64,000 bases of DNA from Neoscytalidium dimidiatum (GCA_037367355.1 CM074702.1:2976001-3040000), one strand, 5' to 3'. Positions 21,090-33,009 are shown, counted from the first letter of the stretch. Translations and numbers: made by a program. Notes: generated by a model not told the origin, from the letters alone.

Positions 21090-22203
21090 GGACAGTCCCT
21101 TTGCTTGTCCAAACTGTGGCAAGTCGTATCGTAAACAGACTCAAAACGCCAGTAAGCCACGTAATCCCAACTTCCGATCACGTCGAATACAAGCTTAATC
21201 CAATGAGAAGACTCCGACTACGAGGAATTCCAATGCCCTTTCTGTAGACGAAGTTTCTTCAAGTCGTAAGTCACTAATCATGTTCGCTGTTCACGTTACT
21301 GATGATTCCCAGCAAGGTCGCTCGTATACATCCCAAGTCATGTATCAGCAGAAGCGATTCACCACTCCCAAGAAGCGCTAAACGAGGAAAAAATCGCATG
21401 TCTGCGAAAATTGTGCTCGTGGGAAGGTCGTATGTGATAAGACTAAGCCCCGCACCAGTTGCCAACTTCACAAACTAGAGTGCTCCTACCGGCATGTCGA
21501 TGAGTAGAGGACTTTGGAAACACCATGTTTGTTGCAGTACTCGGATACGTCGTAGGAATTTCCCAAAAGAGCAGCAATCGGGAAGCTGACTGAATGTGAG
21601 GCCGATACCGCGTCTCAACCCATAGGCGATCTGCCTTCAGCCCGAAGCATTGGCGTGCTATTAGACTGGGATGTCAGTGGCTGGCTCCTCAACGTGCTTT
21701 GTGACTACGACTACCATTATGATGCGGAAAGTCCACCGCCCGGCATAGACAGACCATCTGTATGTCATGAAAGAGCTCGGCAGATGGTCGATCTTGTGTC
21801 TTCCACTCACCAGCAAATGCAGCTCTACCACACTTCGCACGCACGAATCAATAGGCAGCTCGTTAAATCCACCATCACTGCTAAGAACCTAGCCATCTTC
21901 CATCGGAACTTTTTCGAACGTTCCCATGCCAAAGGACCGATGGTACACAGCTCGCAGTCCAGTGTCGAAGACATGTCGACTATTCTATTCCTGGGTGTAT
22001 TCGCTGCCGGTTCAATTGCATCTCCGTCGACCGATCAAGCCCTTGTAACCGGACAATTATTCAGCATCATTGAACAATGCATTTTTAAGTCTACTCTTGC
22101 TAGCCGGCTTAGTAGTAACGATTCATTCATTGAACTCGAGGCTGTCCTGATGCACATAGCTCTCACCACTCATTCTTTCTCCAACTATGTAGGGAAGATT
22201 TAG
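21090..22203 (+). pseudogene. Relic of a second C2H2 + Zn2Cys6 transcription factor
   Basis: Fragments lie in order but in several frames. A CPNCGKSYRKQ half-finger is near 21097, a CPFCRRSFFKS segment near 21230 is followed by a plausible 50-nt intron, then comes a Zn2Cys6 cluster near 21400-21500. In that cluster the fourth Cys is Arg. From 21655 an uninterrupted 182-codon frame matches the regulatory domain (NLAIFHRNFFERS, then a SIIEQCIFKSTL region) and ends at a stop at 22203. Stop codons separate the blocks, and the DNA-binding part could not fold with the lost Cys. It has the same domain combination as the intact regulator 3 kb away. Confidence 0.7.
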
Positions 22204-24950
22204 ACAGCTGCGACTACGAACAAGGGAGAGAGACTGTACTGCACATCCTGTTGATATTTCCATTGGGTTAGCAGACTCGAAATGAGATGGTAAGTATCGT
22301 GGAGAAAAAGTAAGAGTGCGTCATACATGCTCGGAGGCTAGAGCAGGAGACAGGACTGGCGGACTGGGCTACCAGTTGATTGGCAAAAGAGCGACGTAAA
22401 CTAAACATCCGGGTAGTTAAGATGGTTTTTCAATTTGTGAAATCGACTGCTCAACTCTCCTGCCAGAGTGAGACTACAGGTATGGCGCCACAAAAGCCAC
22501 CGTACGATCACAAAACGGAGATGAGCTGAGAGCTGAGCCAAGGTAATAACTGATCGAAGGCGCGGCAATCTTTCGTCTCTAGAAAAAATGCTGCATAGAT
22601 AGACCAATTCGATTCGATCCAATCCGTATGTCCTAGAGAGCATGTCATTCCGACCCCAATGCCCTACATAACGATACAACAATCGCAAAAATCATCGTTA
22701 TCATCATTAAAATCCGGCTGTATCTGCGATTCGGCTGTTACAGCATTCGCCACTTGGAGAGCTGCTTCAGTCAAAATTTTCTGCTCGGCTTTGTGGGAGT
22801 GAATAATTCCTTGCAGTTAGAACTTATCAAGCCTAAGTATGCGAGTATTGAACTCACCTTCCGTAGGAGGTGCCATACTAAACTTCCGATATATGTATGA
22901 TTCTGTGGTCTTTTCCGTAAGACTTCAGCGAGGAGCTTTGATAGCGAAGGTTTTGTCTCAAATAATATGAAATGCGTTGGATCTGAGCTTTTGCGCTATT
23001 AAATAACGGAAATATGCACAAGCTTCTGCTGTCTCCACTAATACTTCAACCAAAGAGGCTCAAAGTTAATGATGTCATTCATAAGGTATGGTATAACATA
23101 GAGAACCTGGAGAGAAGGAATTTGTGATCGATTGTCAGACGATTCCTATGAACCTCAAAGAATGTAAGCTTAATTGGTTCGACGCTCGTTCAATCAATAC
23201 GAAGCAAGGGGATGGAGGCGGCTAAAAGATTAGAAACTAAGAAATGGTTGGAATTCAGAGTCAAGCACTCATGCCTGCTCAGTCAAGTATTGGTCAGTGC
23301 TTGACCAGGCTGGCGTATCTACTAGAGCCAGCCGCTTATTCAAATGGTTAACCAATGGATAACTCCTAATTATCGAGGCTGATTTTATACATTATTAACC
23401 AAGTAATGTTTCTGAAATACCCTGTGATCTCGATCGTTTGTATTTTATTCGTCGAAATTAAAGGTAGATGACAGGTGTGTTCCCGGCTGATTTTACTTTT
23501 TTTTATCAGTTATAGAATTATAGTTAATTGTATATACTTATATAGCTAATGCGTGAGGCAATGCTTGGTAAATAATTGGCTATGCAGCGCCTGCTGCGCC
23601 ATTTACGCCACCTTAAATTGCTGCCTACTGTACTACTTACACCGCCTTACGTTGCTGCCTACTATACCACTTATATCGCCTTGCATCGTTGCCTACGATA
23701 CCGCTTATACCGCCTATCTACACCCTCCGTGTCGTAAAAGGCACGCAGTGCCTCGCCGGCACATACCTGCTCAGCGCGCGAACCCATGACGGGACACACA
23801 CAATACAGACATGGGGTCTTTCCAACATGTCCACCCGCTCTGACACTGCTAGCGTTGCGCCGTGCGCAGTGTGGCGCAACCTCACAGAACGCTCCACATG
23901 CGCTTTTTCTTTCCACAAGGAACTCCTTGCAGTTGTGAAATGTGAAAGCCATCTCTTCCGCATTTTCCCCGCGTGGCGTAAAGAATGCCTTATCTTGTAC
24001 TTTGACGCATGCGTGCACGAGGCACTGTGCCTGCACCTTCCATTCTGCCTGCCCGTCCAGTGCATCGTGGCGAGAGACATGGTGACGCTGTGTATGTGGT
24101 ATCTGCCCGAGGGCATGGTGGTGGGAATGAGTCCGTACGACACGGGCAGAGGTCACAGCCAGTCTGGTACTGGCCATCGAATGTGCTTGGTGAGGAACAT
24201 TGCGCTATTGGAGCTCGAGAAGCTTACCGCCGCTCTTGTCTTGGCTTAGGACTTAAACTCTGACACAATATTAAATCAATTTGCGCATCATAGGTCGAAG
24301 CTGTTGACTGGGATGCGTACGTGGTCGAGAACGGATAGTTCTTCAGGCATTGAGGGCTAAATGCAAGAGTCCGAAGATAGGATCTATCCTGATCATAAAC
24401 TTTTCCAATTTTATGATCGAGATTGCGATAGACTGAGGTACGGTTCTGTCGTATGTTGAAACCTTTATACAGATAAGTTGTGCTCTAGGATTATTTTCGC
24501 AAATGACTCTCAAGAGTTTGAAGAAGCTGAGCGGTGTTTGGCGTGTTCAAATATTATACTCCAACGGTAATTCCCAACCAAGACAGGCATAAGTGTCTGG
24601 ACACAGGATATGGCCGTGTGACTTCATTTACCTTTCCAAAGTAGATGACATTAATGTTGTTCCCTCAGCTCATCGTCGGGTTTCTGCGGCGTTCGGAGGT
24701 TTTGCGTCTTGGGTCAGTTGCGCCCCACCTAGAAATGTTGTCATGGCACGAACCTTGGCTTCGCCCATGCTGCCTACCGTAACTAAGGCGGGCTAATTGT
24801 TGTGATGATATTGTTGTGTGAACTCAAAGGCCAGCAGGTCAAGTCAATGTTACATCACAAGCCGCACAGTATCCGTTGCAAAAAGAAATCGGCTCACGTG
24901 AATGTGTGAAGTAAATAGATTGTGACTATTGGGTATTAATTGCATTCTTT
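22204..24950. other. AT-rich gene-free region
   Basis: About 2.7 kb with no supported gene. 22700-23560 is AT-rich with T and A runs and looks like decayed or non-coding DNA. Open frames of 168-186 codons overlap on opposite strands at 23671-24249. Neither has a domain, and both seem to be chance ORFs in a GC-richer patch. Confidence 0.5.
23611..23712 (+). repeat. Three tandem copies of a 34-bp unit
   Basis: Units start at 23611, 23645 and 23679, each beginning CCTT and containing a GTTGCCTAC-like core, then TACC-CTTA and ending near CCG. Copies differ at a few bases, mainly transitions. A degenerate partial copy may precede them. Confidence 0.8.
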
Positions 24951-26621
24951 TCACTTCGTCTCCGTCCTGCTCTCGACCGTCTCCAACATCACTGTACCCT
25001 GCTTTCCGTCCACATCAATTTCTCCGATGTGTGCGGTGGCCAGCGTATCCCCAAACAACTCTCCGATCTCCTCCAGTGTCTTGCCTTTCGTCTCTGGCAG
25101 AAAGAGGACGTACACGACGACACCTAAGAGATTGGCAGCGATAAAAACAGCATAGTACCTCCAGGAGATGTTCTCCATGGCCACCGGGGTAATCTGCGAA
25201 ACGACGATGGCTGCCACTCCATTGCAAAAAGTAGCAAACGCCAAACCGATGGAGCGAATGCACAACGGAAGGAGCTCAGAAGCAACGACCCAAGTGGTTG
25301 AGTTGAAAAAGATGGCGTAGGCGGCTGAGTACAAGAAAATGAAGGCGATGGTGGCACGAGACGCAGCCTCGTTGGACCCGTCGGCGAATTCTGCGCTGAG
25401 AGCCATGCAGATGGACAGCATGACGGCGAGCACCAGGCAGCCGACCCATAAGGTAGTCGTTCTCCGCCAGCGGTCTATTCCTCGTTAGTCCAGTGCTTCT
25501 CATGTCAGGAAGCCCCCCACTCACCAGCAACGACCGTCAAGCTGATCAGTTGACCGAATAATCCCATGAAGCCGTAAATCCCACTGATCAGCAGCGCCCT
25601 CCTGCCGGTGAATCCGACCGACTCGTAAAAGATGCTCTGAAAATTCTGAATGACGCCCACGCCGGCAAACTGCGTCAGCGTAAGCACGAAGCAGCTCAGC
25701 CCCACGCGCCTGATGTACCGCTTGCTGAACAGCCTCAACAGCCCGCTCACGAATCCCTGCGAGCCGTGCGACCGCTCCAGCGCGATCTGCTCCCGAATCT
25801 GGATCATCTCCTGATCGACGAAGTCGGCGCCGCTGTCCGAATGGATCCGCACCAGCACGGCCCGCGCCTCCTCCACGCGGTCGCGGCTCACCAGCCACCG
25901 CGGGCTGAACGGGATCAGCGCGCTCCCGACCAGCAGGAACGCCGCGCAGGGAAACTGCATGGCCAGCGGGATCCGCCACCGGCCCTCGCCGCTCGCGAAC
26001 ACGCCCGCGTACCCGAGCCAGTTGGCGAGGCAGAAGCCGACGGCGATGCCCATGCCCTGGAAGCCGACGACGACGCCGCGCCGCGCCGGCTTGGACACCT
26101 CGGCGATGTAGATGGGGACGACCGGCAGGATCATGCCCGACGACCACCCCGTGAGGAGGCGGCCGGCGATGAACATGCCGATGTTGGCGGCCGCCACTTG
26201 CAGGACGATGCCGACGATCGCGATGCCGCAGGCCATCGTCATTGCGTATTTGCGGCTGAGGCGGTCCGCGGCCCAGCCGGCGGCGAAGGTGCCTGCGGCT
26301 TGGCCGGCGTTGTAGACGGAGACGATAGCGCCTGTGTGTGTGAGGGGATTTGGTGTTAGCGATGAACGTGGACAGTGGCCGGGTTGTTGTTTGGTGGGGG
26401 ATTCACTTGCCTGTGAGGGTGGAGTCTTCGCCTGTCGGTGGGAACATGTAGAAGTTGAAGCTATCGTGGCCGATCGTCGTGGCGATGATGCCTGAGATGG
26501 TTAGTATGTTTTCGTTTTGAACGAGTGAGAGAGTGAGTGTAAACTAACCGGTATCAATGCCGTACATAGCACGTCCGACTGCGGCGATTGTTGGAGGTAT
26601 GTACTGCGCCCATTTGCCCAT
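24951..26621 (-). CDS. MFS sugar porter
   Basis: Four exons: 26621-26549, 26491-26411, 26331-25525 and 25474-24951, giving 494 residues. Intron 2 (26410-26332) starts GCAAGT, so it is a GC-AG intron; only this donor keeps the frame. The protein has about 12 hydrophobic segments. The sugar-porter signatures are present: AADRLSRK after TM2, GRLLTGWSSGMILPVVPIYIAEVSKPARRG-type sequence after TM4 (split here for length), and PETKGKTLEEIGELF after TM12. Family members import hexoses, pentoses, rhamnose-type sugars or quinate across the plasma membrane. It lies 1.3 kb upstream of, and divergent from, the GH78 rhamnosidase, which suggests uptake of a sugar released from plant glycosides. Substrate is inference. 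Confidence 0.88.
26332..26410 (-). other. GC-AG intron in the sugar-porter gene
   Basis: The donor reads G|GCAAGT and the acceptor ACACAG|GC, 79 nt, with a GCTAAC branch. The only nearby GT donor would put the downstream exon in the wrong frame. Confidence 0.75.
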
Positions 26622-27901
26622 GGTTGGAGGTAAAGCTGGCTTCGAAGTGTATGAAAAACAACGGAAGGTAAATAGCCGGGAGATTCATGTTAGAGAATTG
26701 GTGTTGATCAGAGGCTATATATATCAAGAAGTGGTTGGTAAGTAGTGCAGTTCAGGAAGCCAGCCTAAAAACAGTCCAATCCCCTCAAGTTGTGGGTGGC
26801 TGCCCTCACTAACCTAAAGGATCGTGCCCAGAAGCCTCACGGCTGAGCGGCAATGAGATTGCGGGGTCCCCATAGAATCATGAAACTGGCTCTCGGGTCA
26901 ATGATCCAACGGGCCAAGGCTTGTCGGCTTGGACACAGAAGTAAGCTCGAAGGGAAACGTGATCTTGAACGGCACGTGTGAACGCAAATGCTGCTCAAAT
27001 CGTACTACAGATCTCATCAATCAGGCATAGGAGGATAGTGAAGCATGTTCGACTCAAGGGAACAGTGCGGTGCTGCGTTAGTCCAAGTTTGGCTCGACTT
27101 CGAGTTATGACCTCGGGACTCCTCAGCCCGAATTGGGCTTGGAGACGCTTGGCTTTCTAAGCTCTTGCACTGACAAGAACGCCTCCGATAGCAATACCAT
27201 ATGTCGTAGACATTGTTCAAAAGGTGGATCATAAGCTGTCCATATCACTGAGGGGATAGCATATAAACAGTGCTGCTGGTAGGAAGCATCAATTCGTTGC
27301 TCGTTATTTTTATGGGGCCCCGAGTTACCCAAAAGGGCAAAAGGCGGGGCATGGAGTTGTGGGGGATACGTAGGCATGCGAGGGGTGATGCTAGGCGCCA
27401 CATGTCAGAATCAAGGCCATGGACTTGGACCACATTCGTAAAGAATCCGAGATTAAGTTTGGCAGAGGCAAATCTTCGGGAACCCAGAGAGCGGTGGCTC
27501 AAATTCCCTAATCTGGCGGAGAGAAGGTCCAAGCGGCCGGCTTCAGAGCGGCGTGCATTGTCCCGAGCGGCACGCCGTGCCAAACTCAGCATCCCTCGGG
27601 CCCCGCGGCCGGCTTGCGAGAACGATGGACTTTGAACACCAACGACGCTCACCTAGGCCTCGTGGCGCTTCCCATATACCTCATGTGCTGACGGTGGCTA
27701 GAACCATCGTTAAGGAGAGTGGCTGAGACTCATGCACGACGGCTTCGCTAGAAAGTCTCCCGATCGCCGAAGTCCCCACTGCACGTCATCCACTCTCACG
27801 TACGCGTATCTCCCGCCACCCTCGTTAAATGCTTGGGCCACCGACTGCGACTGAGTGTCTCCGGTACGTATCCAAGCTTCGCCTTCTGCCTGGTCGCAAT
27901 C
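26622..27901. other. Divergent intergenic region
   Basis: 1.28 kb between the sugar porter and the rhamnosidase, which point away from each other, so it probably holds both promoters. No gene supported; open frames near 27245-27652 occur on both strands and lack domains. Confidence 0.5.
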
Positions 27902-30613
27902 ATGAGCGTCCAACAGATTGACCTCCGCTTCGAACACCACCCAGACGGTTTCGGCATTGGAACCTCCACCCCACGCCTGTCCTGGCGCTTCGCACACGGC
28001 GACAGCCCCGCGCAAAACTGGCGCCAAACCGCCTACGAAGTTGAGATCTCCAGGCCAGGTGCCCGCAAAACCGAATCTTTCCGCGTCGATTCCGAAAACT
28101 CCATCCTTACCCAATGGCCCTCCCATCCGCTGTCCTCCCGAGAAAGAGCATATGTCCGCGCTAGGGCTTTTGGCGTGGCTGGAACAACCAGCAGCCCCTC
28201 CGACCCTTCGCCCACTGAGTGGTCCGCGTGGCAGGTGGTGGAGGCTGGTCTGCTGCAGCGCTCCGACTGGACCGCCAGCTTCATCACCTTGCCGAACGAG
28301 CAGCCGAAGGACCAACCCAAGCAGCCCATTCTGTTCAGGAAAGGATTTGAGACGAAGGCCAGCGAAAAGGTCCAAGCGAGGCTCTACATCACGAGCCTTG
28401 GCGTCTACGAGGCCCACGTCAATGGCCGCCGGGTGGGCGATCTGCAGATGACGCCGGGCTGGACGAGCTACCGCCATCGCCTGCCGTACCAGGTCTTCGA
28501 CGTCACAGGCTTGCTTCGGAATGGCAGTAATGCGATAGGAGTTGAAGTGGCAGAGGGATGGTATGCTGGCCGGTTGACGTGGGGCAAAGGTGTGCGCAAT
28601 TTCTATGGAGACAAGCTGGCCGTGTTGGCGCAACTGGAGATTCAGCACGAGGACGGAACGGTACAGCGAATCCTGTCTGATGACTCGTGGAAGACGCGTC
28701 TATCGGCCTTGGTAGCGAGCGAGCTGTATGACGGTGAAGCTTATGATGCGCGCCGAGAGGCTGGGGAATGGGCAAACCAGGGATTTGAGGACAGCGGCTG
28801 GCACCCTGCACACTCCCTGGACTTCCCGGACGCTACGCTATTCTCCCCGGATGCCCCGCCCGTCCGTGTCACGCAAACAGTTCAACCCAAAGATATCTTC
28901 AGGAGCAAACGCGGCAAGACGTTGATTGATTTTGGCCAGAACCTCGTCGGCAAAATCCATATCAAGTCCCTGCAGAAGCCTGAAGGGCATGTCCTCAAGG
29001 TCAGGCACGCTGAAGTCCTCGAGCACGGCGAGCTCGGCACCAGACCGCTCCGCAACGCAAGAGCAGAAGACACCATCATTTTCTCTGCCAACCCCGTCCA
29101 AGACTGGACGCCACGCTTCACCTTCCACGGCTTCCGTTACATCCAGCTCGAAGGCTGGTCCCTCGACGACGTGGACCCACCGGCGGCTGACAACATCAGC
29201 GCCCTCGTCATGCACTCCGACCTGACCCGCACCGGCCACTTCCACAGCTCCAACCCGCTCATCAACCAGCTCCACGAGAACGTCGTCTGGAGCATGCGCG
29301 GCAACTTCCTCTCCATCCCCACCGACTGCCCGCAGCGCGACGAGCGCCTCGGCTGGACCGGCGACATCCAAGTCTTCACGCCCACCGCCTCCTTCCTGCA
29401 CTCCAGCACGGGCTTCCTCGCCAACTGGCTGCGCGACGTCGCGCTCGAGCAGCTCCGCGACAACGGCGGCATCGTCCCGCTCGTCGTCCCGGACGTGCTC
29501 GGCACGACGACCTGGCCCGCCGTCCCGCAGGCCGTCTGGGACGACGCCGCCATCCTGGTCCCCTGGACGCTGTACCAGTGGAGCGGCGACGCCGACATCC
29601 TGGCGCGGCAGTACGCCTCCATGCGCGCGCACCTCGACGCCTCCGTCCGCCGCGGCCCGGACGGCCTCTGGGACCCGGACCTCTGGCAGCTGGGCGACTG
29701 GCTCGACCCGAACGCGCCGCCGCGCGAGCCCGGGCTCGCGCGCACCGACGGCACGCTCGTCGCCGACGCCTACCTGGTGCACGTGACGGGCGTGCTGGCG
29801 CGCGTCGGCGAGGCCGTCGGGCGGGCGGACGACGCGGCGGCGTATCGGAGGCGGCACGGCGAGCTGAAGGCCGCCTTCGCGCGCAAGTACGTCGCGCCGT
29901 CGGGGCTGCTGGTCGGGGACTCGCAGACGGCGCTGGCGCTGGCGCTGGCCTTCGACCTGCACGAGGGGGGCCGCGAGCAGGTGCGAGCCGCGGGCGACCG
30001 CCTCGCGCGTCTCGTGCGCTACTCCAAGTTTCGCGTGTCGACGGGGTTCGCGGGGACGCCGCTCGTGCTGCACGCGCTGACGCGCACCGGCCATGTGCAG
30101 CTGGCGTACCGCATGCTGCTGGAGGAGAAGTGCCCGTCGTGGCTGTACCCGGTGACCATGGGCGCGACGACCATCTGGGAGCGGTGGGACAGCATGTTGC
30201 CTGACGGGAGTATCAATCCGGGGGAGATGACGAGTTTCAATCACTACGCTCTGGGCTCTGTGGCGAACTGGCTGCACACGGTCGTGGGAGGGATCAGCCC
30301 TGTCGAGCCGGGATGGAGGAAGTGGAGGGTGTGGCCGAGGCCTGGTGGGACGATAAACAGCGCGGAGGTGAGATTCGAAAGCCCATACGGCCTGGCCGAG
30401 GCGCGGTGGGAGGTGGTTGATGAAGGACGGAAGTTCAAGCTGTTCGTGAACGTGCCGCCCAACACGTCTGCGCTGGTAGTGCTCCCTGGTCAGACTGAAG
30501 ATGAGGGAGTGTGGGTTGGTGCTGGCTTCCACGAGCGACAATCAAGCTTCGAGGCACCTGGGGAGTGGCCGCCCAGGGCCATGTATACTCAGTTCCAAGA
30601 AGGGCTTGAGTAG
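27902..30613 (+). CDS. GH78 alpha-L-rhamnosidase
   Basis: Single-exon gene of 903 residues, a normal length for fungal GH78. I start at the Met before SVQQIDLRFEH, where similarity begins, rather than at the 23-codon upstream Met. Domains in order: N-terminal beta-sandwiches (residues 1-330), a jelly-roll accessory region, the (alpha/alpha)6 barrel, and a C-terminal beta-domain. The catalytic signature DCPQRDERLGWTGD starts at D475; E481 is the predicted general acid and E760 in TIWERWDS the predicted base. It has no signal peptide, so it is probably intracellular and would act on imported rhamnosides such as flavonoid or saponin glycosides. It releases L-rhamnose. It is divergent from the sugar porter and convergent with the amidohydrolase. 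Confidence 0.93.
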   Translation: MSVQQIDLRFEHHPDGFGIGTSTPRLSWRFAHGDSPAQNWRQTAYEVEISRPGARKTESFRVDSENSILTQWPSHPLSSRERAYVRARAFGVAGTTSSPSDPSPTEWSAWQVVEAGLLQRSDWTASFITLPNEQPKDQPKQPILFRKGFETKASEKVQARLYITSLGVYEAHVNGRRVGDLQMTPGWTSYRHRLPYQVFDVTGLLRNGSNAIGVEVAEGWYAGRLTWGKGVRNFYGDKLAVLAQLEIQHEDGTVQRILSDDSWKTRLSALVASELYDGEAYDARREAGEWANQGFEDSGWHPAHSLDFPDATLFSPDAPPVRVTQTVQPKDIFRSKRGKTLIDFGQNLVGKIHIKSLQKPEGHVLKVRHAEVLEHGELGTRPLRNARAEDTIIFSANPVQDWTPRFTFHGFRYIQLEGWSLDDVDPPAADNISALVMHSDLTRTGHFHSSNPLINQLHENVVWSMRGNFLSIPTDCPQRDERLGWTGDIQVFTPTASFLHSSTGFLANWLRDVALEQLRDNGGIVPLVVPDVLGTTTWPAVPQAVWDDAAILVPWTLYQWSGDADILARQYASMRAHLDASVRRGPDGLWDPDLWQLGDWLDPNAPPREPGLARTDGTLVADAYLVHVTGVLARVGEAVGRADDAAAYRRRHGELKAAFARKYVAPSGLLVGDSQTALALALAFDLHEGGREQVRAAGDRLARLVRYSKFRVSTGFAGTPLVLHALTRTGHVQLAYRMLLEEKCPSWLYPVTMGATTIWERWDSMLPDGSINPGEMTSFNHYALGSVANWLHTVVGGISPVEPGWRKWRVWPRPGGTINSAEVRFESPYGLAEARWEVVDEGRKFKLFVNVPPNTSALVVLPGQTEDEGVWVGAGFHERQSSFEAPGEWPPRAMYTQFQEGLE

Positions 30614-30733
30614 ACGGCAAGGGGAGTTTCTTAATTTCAGCAGTCCGTGCTGCTGTGGTAGTGGCTAAAGCCCTTTTCATCTTACCAGCCATGGTGGCAT
30701 CTTGACGAGGAGCCCGCGCGGGTCAGTAGTTTC

Positions 30734-32177
30734 TCACGCCTTCTCCCTATCAAATCTCTGCTTCTCCATCTCGCCAACAAGCTGTTCAAACAAAGCCTCC
30801 ATGTCCAGCCTCACCTTTTCCTCATCCGCTCCCAGCACCTTTCTGTCTCTTACCACAACTATTCCATCCACAATCACGGTGTCTACGGCGCTCCCGTTAC
30901 ACCCAAACACCAGATGACTCTCCAACATCTTCCGCCTCTCCTCTACCGGGCTCTTCAATAACGGCGTGAACATCCCATCCCTCTTCAAGTCCAACACCAC
31001 CACATCCGCCTTCCGCCCCACCTCCAAGACGCCCGCATCAATGCCCAGTGCCTTCGCCCCATTCCGCGTCGCCATCTTCAGCATATCCCGCGCCTGCCCC
31101 AGCCCCGCATCCCTGTGCAGCGCCCTCTGCGCATACGACCCGAACTTCAGCGTCTCGAACATGTCCACCGAGTTGTGGCACTCGCACGCATCGACCCCCA
31201 ACCCGACATTGACGCCCGCACGCACCAGGTCCTGCAGCCGCGCCACCCCGTTCCCGAGCTTCGCGTTGCTGCCCGGGTTGTACGAGACGTGCGTCCCGGT
31301 CTCGGCCAGGATCTCGATGTCGCCGTCGGACAGGTGCACGCAGTGCGCGGCCACCGTGTCGGGCCCGAGCAGCCCGGCCTCGCGCGCGACCTGCACGGGG
31401 GTGCGCCCGCCGAAGCGCGCCGACACGTCGGCCAGCTCGGAGGCGGACTCGCACAGGTGGACGTGCAGGCCGACGCCGCGCTCGCGCTTCGCCGCCGCGA
31501 CCGCGGCGAGCAGCGCGCCGTCCGCGAGCGGCAGCCACTCGAGGCCGAGCACGACGCGCACGCGGCCGTCCGCGGCGCCGTCGCACTGCGCGATCGACGC
31601 GAGGCTGTCGGCGAGCGTGTCGAGGCGGTGCGAGGGGTGCGCGACGTCGTTGCTCAGCACGGCGCGGATGCCGGTCTGCGCCGCCGCCGCCGCGAGGGAC
31701 GGCACGAAGCGGTACATGTCGTTGACGGCGGTGGTGCCGGATTTGAGCGCCGTGATGTACGCGTGCAGGGCGGCGGTCGTGGCGCCGGCCGGCGTGAGCG
31801 CGCGGATGGAGGGGTACCAGATTGTGTCGAGGTATTCCCAGAGGGGGAGCGTGTCGTTGAACCCCTGTGGCAAGGCGTTAGTAGGGGTGCTGAAGAGATT
31901 GTGAAGAAGAGTGATGATAGTGTCTCAGAGGAAGGGGGGTTGATACCTTCGCGACGCTGGTGTGGAAGTGCAAGTCTACAAGGCCTGGCATGACGAGTTT
32001 GTCTGTGCCGTCAATTATTGTGGTCTCAATGCCGTCTTTGAAATCCTTCGGGGCTTCATCCTGTCTGAAGATACCAGTAATTCGGTCATTTTCGATAATG
32101 AGTGTCGCCGGGAAGTAAAACGTGTCGTTGTCATCCAAGGTGAGGACTGACGCGTTCTGAATGACTATTCTTGACAT
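30734..32177 (-). CDS. Amidohydrolase of the TRZ/ATZ (cytosine/guanine deaminase-like) family
   Basis: Two exons, 32177-31947 and 31864-30734, with an 82-nt GT-AG intron, giving 453 residues. It is a composite amidohydrolase: an N-terminal beta-sandwich strand set, then VMPGLVDLHFHT, which carries the HxH metal pair. HVHLCESASEL supplies the next His, AAHCVHLSDGDIEIL another, and VGLGVDACECHNSVDM the catalytic Asp. The final KADVVVLDL segment closes the sandwich. These belong to the metal-dependent deaminases and chlorohydrolases acting on ring-bound amino or halogen groups (guanine, adenosine derivatives, triazines). Which substrate is open. It ends 120 bp from the GH78 stop, tail to tail. 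A role in the neighbouring catabolic cluster is possible but unproven. Confidence 0.85.
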
Positions 32178-33009
32178 GTTGGCGGCGGGTACGTACGAAT
32201 GATCCTCCTGAGAATTGAACCTTGTAACGCTCGAGGAAAACGAGGGTGGAACATGCGGCTCTATTTAATCACAAAGATTTCCGTACCATTAAGATTGGAC
32301 GTGCTCGTAAAATACCACTTCGGCAGTTAAATACACAAGAGTGGGGGACGATAACGTGGCCGTCAGATCACCCCGCCATGCAAGTTTACATTTACGGGTT
32401 GATGGCCTCGTACTTCATCAAATCAACTCATATGCTCCAAACATAAGAAACGCTTCTTCCAGCGAGGACAGCGTGGTCGGACGTGAGTAATGATGCTCTG
32501 ACGAGCCCGACTGGGCTAATGAGAAGGTGCAAGGAGACATGCTCGTTGGGTTCTTTCGGCGTATGGGGCTTCTGGCAGGAAATACCTCAAAAGGATGTCT
32601 TTTCACTTGCTATCTTGCGCTCTCGATGTGGAAGCATAAGTAGAACAGTGGGAACTGGGCTCAATTATTGGCTGCAGGTAATTGGGCTCCACTTTCAGCC
32701 GCAGCCGCAAATATCTTGCTGGTGATCTGAAGGTCACCTCGCCCTACTGCAGGGCTGAGAACTTGGGAAAACCTCCCAACCACGTCGTCACTAGCACCAA
32801 AGTGACGCCTCACAGCTGTCTTGCGGTCCATAGACATCCAAACGGGCGCGACCTTCGAAAGCTACATGGAACGCTGCTCGCATTGCGGGCAGTAAGGGCG
32901 GAGGAAAATACACTGTCTGGCTTTGAAGCGATGCCGCAAAAGTAGAGCATTCCATCCATCTCGCCCAAAAAATTAAATTGAGAGCCAAAGGCTCGAAGTA
33001 ACGTGGCTC
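32178..33009. other. Gene-free stretch
   Basis: Upstream region of the amidohydrolase and of the HET relic. No ORF with recognisable content. Nothing else seen. Confidence 0.5.

Noticed and set aside
23671..24249. Overlapping open frames of 168 and 186 codons on opposite strands
   Set aside because: Neither has a motif, signal peptide or intron; partly built on the 34-bp tandem repeat. Chance ORFs are likelier.
28838..30541. 567-codon open frame antisense to the rhamnosidase
   Set aside because: Typical GC-rich shadow; Arg/Val/Glu-biased with no domain. The sense frame has all GH78 motifs.
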